Assembly: GCF_004770105.1 (NCBI RefSeq)
Contig: NZ_RQEY01000018.1
Coordinates: 464,168 to 528,167 of the forward strand
Direction of reading: 5' to 3'
DNA: 64,000 nucleotides
DNA from: Leptospira andrefontaineae
GTDB lineage: Bacteria; Spirochaetota; Leptospiria; Leptospirales; Leptospiraceae
Shown here: piece after piece, positions 1 to 10,438 of the stretch
Layout: the number at the start of each line of letters is the position of its first letter
Position numbering within the stretch: the stretch's first letter is position 1
Position numbers and translations under genes: made by a program
Notes under the pieces: generated by a model
Databases searched by the model: none
What the model saw: only the letters and a program-made list of their open reading frames with translations
What the model was told of the DNA's origin: nothing

Positions 1-132
1 CTGAGAAAACGAGGAGTTCCAATCAAGAAGCGGAAATTCGAGGACTATAAGAAGAAGATCGAGGACGAAAACTACATTGATTTCGCAATCGATAAGATCG
101 CTATGGAACTCTCGCATTTCCTGTCAAAGTAA
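1..132 (+). CDS. C-terminal fragment of an unidentified protein
   Basis: The frame is open from the window edge to a TAA at 130-132 and gives 43 residues, lysine-rich and charged, ending in HFLSK. The start lies outside the window. It converges with the YifB gene, leaving 30 bases between them. I do not recognise the family, and too little is visible to assign a function. It could also be a chance open frame, but base composition resembles that of neighbouring coding DNA. Confidence 0.45.
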   Translation: MRKRGVPIKKRKFEDYKKKIEDENYIDFAIDKIAMELSHFLSK

Positions 133-162
133 CCACAAAAATAAAACCGTCGAAAGAACAAG

Positions 163-1698
163 CTAGGTTACGGCCCTGTTTTCCGGAGACCATCCGGAAT
201 TCAGGAAAACAAGGGCCTCCTCCAAATTCCTCAAAAGAACATCCTCCGAACCTTCCAGATCTGCAATCGTTCTCGCTACCTTTCTAAAATGAGCCACTTT
301 ACGAATGCTGAACTTTTGATCATGAATTGCTTTCCAAAAGTATATTTCACACTCCTTGGAGAGAGGGATCATTCTTTCTACTTCTTCTCCTCTTAATCTT
401 CCGTTATAGAGTTTTCCAGTTTCTCTAAATAATCTTCTTCGCTGAATATCTGCCGCAGATTGGATGGAGTCTCGGATGGATTTTAGATTTATAGAGACTT
501 TCTCTCCATCCGCATTTCTATAAAAACCTATATGATAGAATATCTCGATCCGATCCAAAAAAGGGCCGTTAAAAGTAGATTGATAGTTTCTAATACTTGC
601 CACGCTGCAGTTACATTCTTTGATTAAGGTTTGGTAATATCCACAGGGACAAGGATTAGTCGCTCCTATAAACAAAAAAGAGGCAGGGTAGGTAATAGAA
701 CCCCTGATCCTTGAGATCGTAATTCTACCTTCTTCCATCGGTTCCCGTAATGCTTGTAAATTCCTAGAATGGAATTCTGCAAGTTCATCTAAGAATAATA
801 TTCCATTTCCAGCCAGGGAAACTTCTCCCATTTTTAAACTACTAGAACCTCCCACCAGTGAAATATCGGATATAGTGTGATGGGGACTTCTAAATGGTCT
901 GTCTACTTCTGTGTCGGATAGAATCTCTTGTAAGGAACGAATGCCCAATAATTCTATTCCTTCTTTCTCATGGATCTTTGGAAGAAATCCATGAGCCAGT
1001 TTTGCAAGCATTGTCTTTCCAGCCCCCGGCGGACCTGACAATAAACAATGATGATATCCCGCACTTGCGATCTGAACCGCTCTTATTGCAGGCAATTGGC
1101 TTTTATAGGATTCAAATTTCCAAGGAAGAATTTCGGATCTGATCTTTATCTCACATTTCGGCTCTGGACTCATCTGTCCTTTGGCCAAAGAGACTAAATC
1201 TTTTAGATGAGAGATTGTATAGATCGGAAACTTTCCGAGGACAGAAGCCTCCTTTCTATTTTCAAAGGGAACGACAGCAGCTGTAAAACCGGCACTATCC
1301 AACCCGGAAAGTATAGGCAGAATTCCCTTCAGTGGTTTTACGGAACCATCCAGTCCGAGCTCACCAAGAAAAAGAAATCGTTCTAGTTTTTCAGAATTAG
1401 GTAATTGCTCAGTTAAGTATAAAATCCCGGCAGCGATTGGAAGATCTAAGTATGTCCCTTCTTTTTTTCTTCCTGCAGGAGCAAGATGGACCAGAATATT
1501 CTGGAGAGAGTATTCGAATCCGCTGTTCTCAATTGCGATCCTGATCCTATCGGCAGATTCTTTGATGGAAGGGCTGGGAAGTCCCGTTATCATGAACCTG
1601 GGAATCCCTCTTTTGATATTGATCTCTACAGATACCGGAAAGGGAAGTATTCCCTCCAAGGACGCTCCCAGAAATTTGGTCAGTTTACATGTCTCCAT
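163..1698 (-). CDS. YifB/ComM-family Mg-chelatase-like AAA+ ATPase
   Basis: The 511-residue protein has the family architecture: an N-terminal Lon-protease-like ChlI domain (about 20-140), then a Mg-chelatase AAA+ core with Walker A GPPGAGKTMLAK near residue 223, Walker B ILFLDELAEF, the ATNPCPCGYY segment and a C-terminal helical domain. ComM is a helicase that promotes branch migration during natural transformation in Vibrio; the role in spirochaetes is unknown. Length is normal for the family. The ATG at 1698 begins METCKLTKF, a typical family start. It diverges from the lipoprotein gene at 1781 across 82 bases. Confidence 0.93.
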   Translation of the reverse strand: METCKLTKFLGASLEGILPFPVSVEINIKRGIPRFMITGLPSPSIKESADRIRIAIENSGFEYSLQNILVHLAPAGRKKEGTYLDLPIAAGILYLTEQLPNSEKLERFLFLGELGLDGSVKPLKGILPILSGLDSAGFTAAVVPFENRKEASVLGKFPIYTISHLKDLVSLAKGQMSPEPKCEIKIRSEILPWKFESYKSQLPAIRAVQIASAGYHHCLLSGPPGAGKTMLAKLAHGFLPKIHEKEGIELLGIRSLQEILSDTEVDRPFRSPHHTISDISLVGGSSSLKMGEVSLAGNGILFLDELAEFHSRNLQALREPMEEGRITISRIRGSITYPASFLFIGATNPCPCGYYQTLIKECNCSVASIRNYQSTFNGPFLDRIEIFYHIGFYRNADGEKVSINLKSIRDSIQSAADIQRRRLFRETGKLYNGRLRGEEVERMIPLSKECEIYFWKAIHDQKFSIRKVAHFRKVARTIADLEGSEDVLLRNLEEALVFLNSGWSPENRAVT

Positions 1699-1780
1699 AA
1701 CCGGGACAGGTGCGGAAAAATTCAGGCCTCGCGCTTTTTTTCTAAAAACTAGTTTATCACTTCCGGACCTTCAGTAAGTT

Positions 1781-2155
1781 ATGCATGAAATGGTGCGATT
1801 CTTCGCTTTTTTACTGGCTCTATTTACCATACAGTGCGGGGCCAGGCTGATCAAAAAAGAGAAGTTATTCGAGATCAACGAGCATTACCAAGATAAGATA
1901 TATAGTCTCAAAAAAGACACAAAAGTCTCCATGACCGAAACTTTTAAGAAGGGGATGTTGGTCCGAATCTACATCGAATCGACTCCTTCCCTGATTAAAG
2001 TGAAATGTTTCCCTGCGGACCAAAAAAGGGAACATGCTATCGGCAGGCTGATTGCTTATCAGGTGAACGATGATTTAGAGAAAAAGACCATCAGTATAGA
2101 GGATTTGGATAAGATCGTTGCAAATGAGCTCACGGAATATAAAAAGAAAAAGTAG
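1781..2155 (+). CDS. small lipoprotein upstream of the type II secretion genes
   Basis: This 124-residue protein starts with a hydrophobic signal segment (about 5-18) ending in FTIQC, a plausible spirochaete lipobox with Cys19 as the lipidated residue. The rest is lysine- and glutamate-rich and probably forms a small beta-rich domain. Homologues at this position in leptospires are, to my recollection, called T2SS-associated lipoproteins, but no motif here proves a role in secretion. An alternative start is the ATG at 1790. It lies just before, and may overlap, the M23 peptidase gene, so the two are probably co-transcribed. A pilotin-like role for the secretin is possible but unproven. Confidence 0.7.
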   Translation: MHEMVRFFAFLLALFTIQCGARLIKKEKLFEINEHYQDKIYSLKKDTKVSMTETFKKGMLVRIYIESTPSLIKVKCFPADQKREHAIGRLIAYQVNDDLEKKTISIEDLDKIVANELTEYKKKK

Positions 2156-2210
2156 CCGTCGTTCCCCCCTAGGTTCAAGAAGGCATCCCGGTGCGGCCGA
2201 TATTAAATAT

Positions 2211-3137
2211 GTGAAACGGACGATTCTTTGCCTTCCCATTATATCCGCCATGATGGCTTCGGCTTTATCGGCCGATCCTCTCAAAAATTACGAAAACGCG
2301 ATCAACGATTACGCGAATAAGGATTCTTCCTTCTTTACAGATAAGGAAGAACGCAAGATCAAACAATTATTCTCCCAATCCCCGGAAGAATGGGAAGAAG
2401 ACAAATATTCTTCTCTTAGCTATCATAAAGATAAGTCCAATTTGGAACTTCCTTCTTTCATTAGCATCAATCCTATTGTTTCTTCCAAGATAGTTAGCCA
2501 AAGCGGCTTTATTATAAAATCCTATATTGTAAAACCTAAGGATACTTTATTCAGGATCGCTAAATCCTTAAAAACCACTGCTGCTAAAATTTCAGAAGCA
2601 AACGGTTTAAACAAAGGTTCGGTTCTAAAAGTAGGGCAAAGTTTAAGTGTTCCTGTAAAAGTAGGAAATGCTTCCCGTCAAAAGATAGAATACAAAAGAG
2701 TTTTCATCACACCGGTTTTAGGAGCTAGGTTTTCTTCCAGATACGGAAAGAGAAAGGATCCATTCCACACAGGTGGAGGAGGCTACCATACGGGAATAGA
2801 TATGGCTGGCCCTCAAGGAGCACCAATCTTAGCTTCCGCAGATGGAGTAGTAAGTTTTGCCGGAGTGAACGGCGGTTACGGAAACTCAGTCATCATAGAT
2901 CATCCAAACGGCTATAGAACCATGTATGCGCATTGCGCTAAAATTACAGTGGAAGAGGGAACGAAAGTGAAAGCTGGCACGGTCATAGGTGCCGTAGGTC
3001 GCACAGGCTCCGCCACAGGTTCCCATCTCCATTTCGAGGTGTTCTATAACGGAAAAAGGATCAATCCTGAGGTGGCACTTAGGAAGACCTTAAAAATTGT
3101 TACCAACCTGGACCCAGGCAAGGTAGCGAAACTTTAA
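2211..3137 (+). CDS. LysM and M23 metallopeptidase, secreted cell-wall hydrolase
   Basis: It has a signal peptide ending ALSA before Asp-Pro, a LysM peptidoglycan-binding domain (residues about 100-145, [15 protein letters not shown]) and a C-terminal M23 (LytM) domain with zinc-binding motifs HTGIDMAGP and HLHFEVF. Such enzymes cut peptide cross-links in peptidoglycan, or regulate amidases when inactive; here the metal ligands look intact. I chose GTG 2211 because it places the signal peptide at the N-terminus. ATGs at 2118 or 2124 would add about 30 basic residues and overlap the lipoprotein gene. It may open a path through the wall for the secretion apparatus encoded next (inference). A terminator follows. 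Confidence 0.85.
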   Translation: MKRTILCLPIISAMMASALSADPLKNYENAINDYANKDSSFFTDKEERKIKQLFSQSPEEWEEDKYSSLSYHKDKSNLELPSFISINPIVSSKIVSQSGFIIKSYIVKPKDTLFRIAKSLKTTAAKISEANGLNKGSVLKVGQSLSVPVKVGNASRQKIEYKRVFITPVLGARFSSRYGKRKDPFHTGGGGYHTGIDMAGPQGAPILASADGVVSFAGVNGGYGNSVIIDHPNGYRTMYAHCAKITVEEGTKVKAGTVIGAVGRTGSATGSHLHFEVFYNGKRINPEVALRKTLKIVTNLDPGKVAKL

Positions 3138-3151
3138 CCGATCATCTTTCC

Positions 3152-3188
3152 AAAAGCCGGGACCATTATTTGGATCCGGCTTTTTTAG
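3152..3188 (+). terminator. intrinsic terminator between the M23 peptidase and gspC
   Basis: AAAAGCCGG pairs with CCGGCTTTT, followed by a T run. It separates the lipoprotein/M23 unit from the gsp operon, which implies that gspC has its own promoter within about 30 bases or that termination is partial. Confidence 0.7.
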
Positions 3189-3219
3189 AATGATTCCGTG
3201 AGACTATCCGAAGGGCGCA

Positions 3220-4113
3220 ATGAACGCAATTTTTATCGAATTCAGAAAACATACATTCTATGTTCTGATCCCTGTCGTGATATTTTTTTCCTTCTCTCTG
3301 GCATATCTATGTAGAGGGATACTTCTACTTTTTCTGACCCCGAATGTGCAAACAGGTTCCTCCACTTCAGCACCCAGAAGACCGGTCGCAGAGAATTCTA
3401 TCACCATCGAGATGTCCAAAGAGATGGTAACCGGTTCTTTATTTAGGGGAAGTTTAGCTCCTCCTCCTGGGGAAACTCCTGCTGGTGTAGATGGCAGTCC
3501 GGGAGCACCTCCAGATACCGGAGAAGGTGAGGAGATGAGAATTACAGGAACCTTAAGCGGGCACTGGAGTTTTGCACGAGTCACTATTTTAGAAAAAGGG
3601 AAACAAAACGCGGAAGAATTCGCGATGGGAGAAGCTGTGGGCGGCTACAAAGTAAAGTCCATTCTTCTGAACCATGTTGTTTTAGAAAAAGGAGGCCAAT
3701 CTCTCAAAGTCGAGATAGGCCAAACACCGGGAGAAGCAAGGGCTAAACTAGGAGCCCAGGCGGATGTCCCTGGAGGACCACCTGCGGCTGATACAGTTCG
3801 TAAAATTCTGTCCAGACAGGACGTGAATAGGAAATTAGCTAACGTGGCTGAACTTTATAAGGGAAAGTTCGGTCCTTATTTGGAAAATAACACGATCGCG
3901 GGTTACAAAATATACAGCATAGGCAGCGATCATATTTTTTATTCTTTGGGAGCTAGGACCGGAGACGTGGTGCGACGGGTAAACGGAATGCCCTTAAACG
4001 ATACGGTGAAAATGATGGAAATATGGAATTCCTTGAAAACGGCCGATAAAGTATCCGTAGACGTAGAGAGAATGGGCAAGATATTGTCCTATGAATTCAT
4101 CATCCGGAATTAA
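3220..4113 (+). CDS. gspC: type II secretion inner-membrane protein GspC with PDZ domain
   Basis: The 297-residue protein has a short cytoplasmic start, one membrane segment (about 13-36), a Pro/Gly-rich linker, a homology region (about 105-165, [18 protein letters not shown]) and a C-terminal PDZ-like domain (about 205-297, with [16 protein letters not shown]). GspC links the inner-membrane platform to the GspD secretin and helps select substrates. It is the first gene of the gsp operon, seven bases before gspD. The call rests on architecture and position, since GspC sequences diverge strongly. Confidence 0.85.
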   Translation: MNAIFIEFRKHTFYVLIPVVIFFSFSLAYLCRGILLLFLTPNVQTGSSTSAPRRPVAENSITIEMSKEMVTGSLFRGSLAPPPGETPAGVDGSPGAPPDTGEGEEMRITGTLSGHWSFARVTILEKGKQNAEEFAMGEAVGGYKVKSILLNHVVLEKGGQSLKVEIGQTPGEARAKLGAQADVPGGPPAADTVRKILSRQDVNRKLANVAELYKGKFGPYLENNTIAGYKIYSIGSDHIFYSLGARTGDVVRRVNGMPLNDTVKMMEIWNSLKTADKVSVDVERMGKILSYEFIIRN

Positions 4114-4120
4114 AGATTAA

Positions 4121-5911
4121 ATGCGCAAAACAGATTTACGATCCAGATATTTGAGAAACGCAACATTTGCGTTTTTACTTCTTCTTTCGGTGAACGAGGG
4201 TTTACTCTCCCAAGCCTCCAAAAAAGGTACTAAGAGAAATACGACCCCGTCTGCAGAAGATACAAAGGAAAAAACCTTTTATGCTAACTGGAGAGATACT
4301 GAACTTAATGATTTTCTAAAAGGGATGAGCGCAATCCTAAAGAAAAACATTCTCTTGGATGAGAGTTTAAAAGGTAAAAAGATCACAATCATCTCCCAAA
4401 GAGAGATCCCTATCAAAAACGCATTTCCTTTCATGAAGGCAGTTTTGGAATCCATGGGATTCGCGATCGTAGAAGAAGTGGACCTGATCACTATCGTAAA
4501 ATTGAAGGATGCACTTGCCAGATCTCCTTATGTAAGAGTAGGTAAAGAACCTATTCCCGAAACGGAAGCGTTAGATAATCGTATTATTACACAGATCATT
4601 CCCGTTGAAAACGTTAAACCGGAAGAATTGGAACCTATCTTAAAAAGATTAACTTCTCCTAATACAGATATTATCGTTTATAGAAATACGAATACGATCG
4701 TACTTTCAGGTTCTACCGCTGACATCAATAAACTTCTAACTTTAGTAAATGAGTTGGATGTAAGGCCTGATGAAACCACTCCTGGGGCAGTTGCTTCTGC
4801 TGGTGATGTCCATATTTATACGTTAGAATTTAGCGAAGCGGAGAAGATTGCAGCTACTCTGATCAAATTAGATAATCCTATGGTAGGAGATCTTCCTGTT
4901 GCAAGCGGTGCACCTGGTGCACCACCTCCTCCTGCGCCTAAAGTAGAAAAGATCAAAGCAGTTGCTCATAAAGAATCCAACTCAGTGATCGTAACCGCGA
5001 CTGAAGCGGAATGGAATGAGATCCGTAAAATTATCCGAGTTTTAGATTCTGCAAGAAAGCAGGTTCTATTAGAAGTATTGATCGTGGAACTTTCTTCCAC
5101 TGATACAAATGACTTCGGCATTGACTGGAGATTCCAAGGACAAGGTCCTTATAGCCAGTTCAACTCGGGTCTTGCTAAAGAAGGAAATATCATCAATTCT
5201 AGTGGTAGGATCAACCCGAACCTAAACACTTTATCCGGATTCTCTCTCGGTTTCGTCCAAGCAGGTGCACAACAGATCTTAGGTATCTTAAGTGCAAACC
5301 AAGGAAACGAGAATTTTAACGTATTATCAGCTCCTCAAGTTCTTACCTTGGACAACCAAGAAGCAGAGATCAACGTTGGACAAGACGTTCCAGTTAGAAC
5401 CCAAAGCCGTAACGCAGGTTTGGGTGGTGCAAACGCTGTGACAGTGGACAACTATGAATATCGTCCAACAGGTATTAAGTTAAAATTCACTCCTCACGTG
5501 AATAAGAACAACCGGATCACTTTAGATCTTTTACAAGAGATCAAAAATATTGCCTCCATCGCTCTTGCCGGAGGAAACCCAACATTCAACAGAAGGGAAG
5601 TAAAAACTACGATCACTATCGATAATAGACAAACGATCGTGATCGGGGGTTTGATCTCCAACGATAAACAAAAACGTCTGATCAAGATCCCGTTACTTGG
5701 CGATATCCCTTATCTGGGTTGGATCTTCCGTAGAACTACTGAACAGTTAAAAAAGACCAATTTGATGGTTTTTATCACTCCACATATCTTGGATAATCGT
5801 GAACTTGCTGATAAGATGACTGTTAAGAAGAAACTACAGCAAGAAAGATATGAAATTGAAAGGGAAAGGGTTCTAAACAAGGAAGCCACCATCAAGGAAC
5901 GCGGAGAATAA
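4121..5911 (+). CDS. gspD: type II secretion outer-membrane secretin GspD
   Basis: The 596-residue protein has an N-terminal signal segment (to about residue 32), N0 and N1 periplasmic domains (about 45-215), another N domain interrupted by an Ala/Gly/Pro stretch near 265, and the secretin core (about 310-560). The core shows the VPVRTQ gate-region motif and the hallmark end [25 protein letters not shown]. It forms the multimeric outer-membrane channel. A charged C-terminal tail (about 560-596) may serve as the S-domain for targeting. The GspE start follows five bases after the stop. Confidence 0.96.
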   Translation: MRKTDLRSRYLRNATFAFLLLLSVNEGLLSQASKKGTKRNTTPSAEDTKEKTFYANWRDTELNDFLKGMSAILKKNILLDESLKGKKITIISQREIPIKNAFPFMKAVLESMGFAIVEEVDLITIVKLKDALARSPYVRVGKEPIPETEALDNRIITQIIPVENVKPEELEPILKRLTSPNTDIIVYRNTNTIVLSGSTADINKLLTLVNELDVRPDETTPGAVASAGDVHIYTLEFSEAEKIAATLIKLDNPMVGDLPVASGAPGAPPPPAPKVEKIKAVAHKESNSVIVTATEAEWNEIRKIIRVLDSARKQVLLEVLIVELSSTDTNDFGIDWRFQGQGPYSQFNSGLAKEGNIINSSGRINPNLNTLSGFSLGFVQAGAQQILGILSANQGNENFNVLSAPQVLTLDNQEAEINVGQDVPVRTQSRNAGLGGANAVTVDNYEYRPTGIKLKFTPHVNKNNRITLDLLQEIKNIASIALAGGNPTFNRREVKTTITIDNRQTIVIGGLISNDKQKRLIKIPLLGDIPYLGWIFRRTTEQLKKTNLMVFITPHILDNRELADKMTVKKKLQQERYEIERERVLNKEATIKERGE

Positions 5912-5915
5912 TACA

Positions 5916-7589
5916 GTGAAAACTCTAGGTGATATTCTCGTAGAAGACGGGGTCATATCCGCCAAGGATCTAGAAGACTCTCTCAAACTACAAAAAAAGA
6001 ATCATTTACCATTAGGGCATATTCTTCAGAAAAAGGGCATCGCAGGAGAAGTAGACGTTCTCAAGGCGATGGCCCGCCTGTACAAAATGGAATTCCGGGA
6101 AAAACTGGATTTCAAGGGAATGGAAGAAGTTTACGACCGTATCCCCCTAAAGCTTATCCAAAAAAGTAAAATAGTTCCTTTCGAACTAAATAAGAAGAAT
6201 GTTAAAATTGCGGTGTCCGATCCTACGGATCTTCACCCGATGGACGATGTACGTTCTGCATTAAAAGAATTTAAAATAGAATTCATACTCGCACCTGAAC
6301 CGGAAGTGATGAGGCTTATCCACTCCCAGTTCGATACTACATCCGCAGCTGCAAAAGATATGCTGAATGAAATGGAAGGTAGTTTCTCTGAACTCGCAGA
6401 AGGTTTTGATAACGAAACAATCGACCTTTCAGACGACGCTCCTATCATCAAGATGGTGAACGTGATCCTTTCTCAAGCGGTAAATGAGAGGGCTTCCGAT
6501 ATTCACGTAGAACCTTACGAAAAAAGCCTAGTGGTTCGTTATAGGATAGATGGTATTCTGCATAATGTTTTGACTCCCCCTAAGTCTTATCATGCAGGGA
6601 TCACTTCTCGTATTAAGATCATGTCCAACCTGAACATTGCAGAGAATAGATTACCTCAAGACGGTAGGATCAAACTCAGACTTGCAGGAAAGGATGTGGA
6701 TATCCGGGTTTCTACAATTCCTTGTCAGTTCGGAGAACGTATCGTTATGCGTCTCTTGAATAAAACCGATCAGAAATATTCCTTGGAAACAATGGGATTC
6801 TATCCGGATCTTGTAAAAACACTTCGTACTCTAATTTACGAACCACACGGTATTATCTTAGTAACCGGTCCTACTGGATCCGGTAAATCCACCACGTTAT
6901 ATTCCGCTCTAACTGAGCTGAATACTGAAGAAAGAAATATCATCACCTGCGAAGATCCAGTGGAATATCAGATAGATGGTGTTTCTCAAATGCAGATGCA
7001 GGAGAAGATCGGACTCACATTTGCGACCGGGTTACGCGCTATTTTACGTCAGGACCCGGACGTTATCATGGTGGGGGAGATCCGGGATGAGGAAACTGCT
7101 AGGATCGCGATCCAAGCTTCCTTAACCGGTCACTTGGTATTTTCCACTTTGCACACCAACGATGCGGCTTCTGCTGCCACAAGACTTGTGGATATGGGAA
7201 TTGAACCTTATCTTATTACTTCTACAGTATTGGGATTTATGGCCCAACGACTTGTAAGAACTATATGCAAAGAATGTAAAACTTCTTATAAGCCTACACC
7301 TCAGGAATTGGAATCCATCGGAATTTCCAAGAAGGATCTAAAAGGTGGAGTTTTATACAAAGGCAAAGGTTGTTCACATTGTATGAACACCGGGTTTAAG
7401 GGAAGAACAGGGGTTTATGAACTTCTGATCATAGACAGTAAGATCAAAAATGCAATACTTGCCGGATCGGATACGAACAAGATCAATGATGTCGCTTTAG
7501 AAAACGGATTTGCTACCATGAGAGATTATGGTATCCGAAAAGTATTGGATGGAGTTACCACCCCGGATGAAGTTCTAAGGGTGACTTAA
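5916..7589 (+). CDS. gspE: type II secretion ATPase GspE
   Basis: The 557-residue cytoplasmic ATPase has N1/N2 domains (1-150), Walker [16 protein letters not shown] near residue 317, an Asp box, Walker [19 protein letters not shown] near 378, a His box (STLHTNDA) and the zinc-binding tetracysteine pair CKEC/CSHC (about 450-490) typical of GspE. It powers pseudopilus assembly. The GTG start at 5916 is preceded by a GGAGA ribosome site nine bases upstream and sits just after the gspD stop. Confidence 0.97.
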   Translation: MKTLGDILVEDGVISAKDLEDSLKLQKKNHLPLGHILQKKGIAGEVDVLKAMARLYKMEFREKLDFKGMEEVYDRIPLKLIQKSKIVPFELNKKNVKIAVSDPTDLHPMDDVRSALKEFKIEFILAPEPEVMRLIHSQFDTTSAAAKDMLNEMEGSFSELAEGFDNETIDLSDDAPIIKMVNVILSQAVNERASDIHVEPYEKSLVVRYRIDGILHNVLTPPKSYHAGITSRIKIMSNLNIAENRLPQDGRIKLRLAGKDVDIRVSTIPCQFGERIVMRLLNKTDQKYSLETMGFYPDLVKTLRTLIYEPHGIILVTGPTGSGKSTTLYSALTELNTEERNIITCEDPVEYQIDGVSQMQMQEKIGLTFATGLRAILRQDPDVIMVGEIRDEETARIAIQASLTGHLVFSTLHTNDAASAATRLVDMGIEPYLITSTVLGFMAQRLVRTICKECKTSYKPTPQELESIGISKKDLKGGVLYKGKGCSHCMNTGFKGRTGVYELLIIDSKIKNAILAGSDTNKINDVALENGFATMRDYGIRKVLDGVTTPDEVLRVT

Positions 7590-7600
7590 GTTTTCCTTCC

Positions 7601-8827
7601 ATGGCACTTTTTACTTATACTGCGTTTAACAAAAAAGGAAAGGAAGAGAAGGGGATTATAGATGCCCCCAATATCCAATCCGCAAGAGCAAAACTTAAAG
7701 GAAAAGGTCTATACGTTCGCCAAATTTCAGAAGATGCGGAAAGAAAGGACAGAGAACTTTTTCCATTCTTAGCAAAACTTCTTTATAGAGTTCCTAAAAA
7801 GATCATAGGTCTTTTTTCCAGACAGCTCGGAACTCTTTTGGGTGCAGGTATTCCTTTAGATAAATCTCTTTCCAGTATTATTGAACAAACTGACCACGAA
7901 GTATTTCGTAAAGTAGTGATCGCGATGCAGGCGGATATTACCGAAGGAAGTTCTTTATCCGATTCGATGAGAAAACATCCGGATGTATTTCCGAACCAGT
8001 ATCCTTCTCTTGTTTCCGTAGGAGAAAGAACAGGTGATTATGAAACTGCACTCATGCGTCTTGCTGAGATGGAAGAAAAAAACCTACAGTTAAAAGGTAA
8101 GGTCACAACAGCGCTTGTTTATCCGGGAATTATTTTCTGTCTTTTACAGATCGTTATCATATTCCTACTTACCACAGTAGTTCCTCAGATCGAACATCTA
8201 TTCGTAGAGTTTAATGCAACACTTCCTATGATTACTCAGATCGTAATCGGAAGTTCCAAACTTCTGACGGGGTATTGGTTTCTTATCTTTCCTGCAATCG
8301 GTGCAATGGTTATAGGCTTCTTCTTTTATAAATCCACGCCGGAAGGTAAGGAAAAATGGGAGAAGTTCGTTCTTAGGATACCGATCATCCGAACTCTCAA
8401 TAAAAAAGTACTCATATCCAATTTTGCTAGGAACCTAGGAATCCTTCTTACAAACAGGGTTCCTCTCATTATTTCTCTCCAAATCGTAGAACAGATCGTT
8501 AACCATTCCGTTTTCGGACAAGAAATCAGAAATGCATGCGATAGAATTCGAGAAGGAGAGAAACTTTCTGCTGCATTCACTGGGTCAGAGATATTGCCAC
8601 AACTAGTTATAGGTATGATGTCTGCCGGAGAAGTTTCGGACCGAGTTCCTGAGATGTTAAATAAACTCGCGGAAATCTATGACCAAGAAGTGGATTCCGC
8701 TTTAAAAAATGCAACCCAGGCAATCGAACCTTTGATGCTTGTTTTTATGGGTTTTGCGATTGGTATCATTATGGCGGCGATCATCGTTCCGATGTTCAGC
8801 TTGACCCAAAACTTGCAAGGTATATAA
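7601..8827 (+). CDS. gspF: type II secretion inner-membrane platform protein GspF
   Basis: The 408-residue polytopic protein carries two T2SSF domains (about 70-195 and 270-395) and three membrane segments near 171-195, 222-246 and 376-400. It contains the family sequences FSRQLGTLLGAGIPL and FARNLGILLTNRVPL, one in each repeat. It anchors GspE and GspL at the membrane. Length is as expected. It sits between gspE and the pseudopilin genes, the usual order. Confidence 0.96.
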   Translation: MALFTYTAFNKKGKEEKGIIDAPNIQSARAKLKGKGLYVRQISEDAERKDRELFPFLAKLLYRVPKKIIGLFSRQLGTLLGAGIPLDKSLSSIIEQTDHEVFRKVVIAMQADITEGSSLSDSMRKHPDVFPNQYPSLVSVGERTGDYETALMRLAEMEEKNLQLKGKVTTALVYPGIIFCLLQIVIIFLLTTVVPQIEHLFVEFNATLPMITQIVIGSSKLLTGYWFLIFPAIGAMVIGFFFYKSTPEGKEKWEKFVLRIPIIRTLNKKVLISNFARNLGILLTNRVPLIISLQIVEQIVNHSVFGQEIRNACDRIREGEKLSAAFTGSEILPQLVIGMMSAGEVSDRVPEMLNKLAEIYDQEVDSALKNATQAIEPLMLVFMGFAIGIIMAAIIVPMFSLTQNLQGI

Positions 8828-8850
8828 CAATAGAAATAGGAGAACCGACT

Positions 8851-9333
8851 TTGAAAACGGGAAACAAACGGAGAAAAGGATTCACTCTTATCGAATTAGC
8901 GATCGTTGTCGCCATTTTAGGTGCTTTGATGACTATCATTCTTGTCAGCGTGGATTTCGGTGGAGTAAGCCTCGAGACTGCAAAGATGAAGATCAAAAAA
9001 GACAAACAGGAACTTAGATTACATTTGGAAAGATACGCTTCCAAATTCGGAAGTTATCCTAGCGAAGAGCAAGGTTTAGACGCATTAGTTGAAAGACCAA
9101 CTAACGGAGAAATTCCTGAGACCTGGATCCCAATGGTAAGCAGCAAGGATTCTATCAAAGATCCATGGAAAAACCCATATAAGCTCAGATATGATGGAGC
9201 GGGTGAGATCCAGATCATTACTTTTGGTCAAGACAAAGCAGAAGGCGGAGAAGGTTTGAACTCGGACTTTGATATCACTAAAGAAGAACAATATCCTCCT
9301 CAATTCGCTTCTGCATCCGGCGCTAAAAAATAA
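8851..9333 (+). CDS. gspG: major pseudopilin GspG
   Basis: The 160-residue protein has the class III prepilin signal RKGFTLIELAIVVAILGAL, cleaved after Gly with Glu at mature position 5, and the GspG C-terminal domain with Tyr-Pro-rich and DPW-type calcium-site sequence (SYPSEEQGLDAL, DPWKNPY). It forms the shaft of the pseudopilus. It begins with TTG at 8851, supported by AGGAG upstream. Confidence 0.96.
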   Translation: MKTGNKRRKGFTLIELAIVVAILGALMTIILVSVDFGGVSLETAKMKIKKDKQELRLHLERYASKFGSYPSEEQGLDALVERPTNGEIPETWIPMVSSKDSIKDPWKNPYKLRYDGAGEIQIITFGQDKAEGGEGLNSDFDITKEEQYPPQFASASGAKK

Positions 9334-9338
9334 ATCAA

Positions 9339-9908
9339 ATGGGCCCAAGAGCGAAAGGCCGGATCCGTTCCGGCTTCACATTGATCGAATTGGGAGTCGC
9401 AGTGTTCCTGATTGGAGTGATGTTCGCTCTTGTGCTTCCTTCCTTAGTTAATTTACTCACGCCTGGTGCCCAAGAAGAAGCGATGTTATTGCATGACGTT
9501 GTGAACTTCTGTTTTCGTAGGGCAAAGATCAACCAGAGAACAGTCTATCTTCAGTTGAACGTAGATACTGAAACTTATACCATCATAGATATGGAAAGGG
9601 ACGATACCGGCCTGAAAGAAGTTCCAGTATTCAAAGACAGAGAACTTCCTAGCTCTTCTGCAATCGTAGATGTGATGGATGGAAGAGGTTATAGATATAA
9701 TACAGGAAAGATCAGAATTCCATTCTCTCCTATGGCAGTAGCGGAAGATTTTTATATCCATTTAGGTCCGGATCCGGAGATCAAGAGAACCCTTATCATT
9801 AAACGTTACGGCGGTAAATCGGAAATAGAAGACGGGGAAGTTGTAGTTTCCAAGGAACAATTGGAAGAATACAAACGTAGCGAGCAATATGGTACGAGTA
9901 AGTTTTAA
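9339..9908 (+). CDS. gspH: minor pseudopilin GspH
   Basis: The 189-residue protein has the prepilin motif RSGFTLIELGVAVFLIGVMF near residues 7-26, followed by a beta-rich domain. Position directly after gspG and length match GspH. It belongs to the pseudopilus. The ATG lies five bases after the gspG stop, and its 3' end overlaps gspI by 20 bases. Assignment among minor pseudopilins is by gene order. Confidence 0.82.
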   Translation: MGPRAKGRIRSGFTLIELGVAVFLIGVMFALVLPSLVNLLTPGAQEEAMLLHDVVNFCFRRAKINQRTVYLQLNVDTETYTIIDMERDDTGLKEVPVFKDRELPSSSAIVDVMDGRGYRYNTGKIRIPFSPMAVAEDFYIHLGPDPEIKRTLIIKRYGGKSEIEDGEVVVSKEQLEEYKRSEQYGTSKF

Positions 9909-10437
9909 AAGAAAAAACCCTCTTAAAAAAAGACAAGGTTTTACTATTTTAGAAATGACCCTGGCGTTTGCACTCGCTGCAGGTTGGCTCCTCTATGTAC
10001 TCATGGTAGTTTCCGAAGGAATACGACTTAAAAAAGTTGCGGCACTTCAGATAGAAGCAACTCATTTAGCAAAAATTAAAATGGCCCAGATAGATTCTGC
10101 TACCATTCTACAAGCGGATACAAGTTCCGGGGAAATTCCAGGATACAAAGACTGGAGATTTACCACGATCATCAAAGAAGAGAACTTGGATCTTCTAAAA
10201 ATGGCTGGAAAAGATAGCGGCAAAAAGCCGGAGGACCTTCTAGGAGGTGCAAACTCCAGCATGAATCAACTTATTGCAAAAAGGACCGGGAATAATCAAG
10301 GTTCTGCAACAGGTGGACTTATCGCAGTATTTCATATTTATGTAACAATAGAATACCCCACAGGTGGCAGAGATAACCAAGGGATTCCAGTAAAAGAACA
10401 GTACACGATCGAGACCTATAAGGCGAGGATGAATTGA
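9889..10437 (+). CDS. gspI: minor pseudopilin GspI
   Basis: The 182-residue protein has the prepilin motif RQGFTILEMTLAFALAAGWL, here with Glu5 followed by Met, and a small C-terminal domain. GspI normally forms the tip complex with GspJ and GspK and primes pseudopilus assembly. The start ATG lies inside the end of gspH, which suggests translational coupling. It is somewhat longer than many GspI proteins because of an insert near residues 100-140. Confidence 0.78.
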   Translation: MVRVSFKRKNPLKKRQGFTILEMTLAFALAAGWLLYVLMVVSEGIRLKKVAALQIEATHLAKIKMAQIDSATILQADTSSGEIPGYKDWRFTTIIKEENLDLLKMAGKDSGKKPEDLLGGANSSMNQLIAKRTGNNQGSATGGLIAVFHIYVTIEYPTGGRDNQGIPVKEQYTIETYKARMN

Positions 10438-10438
10438 T

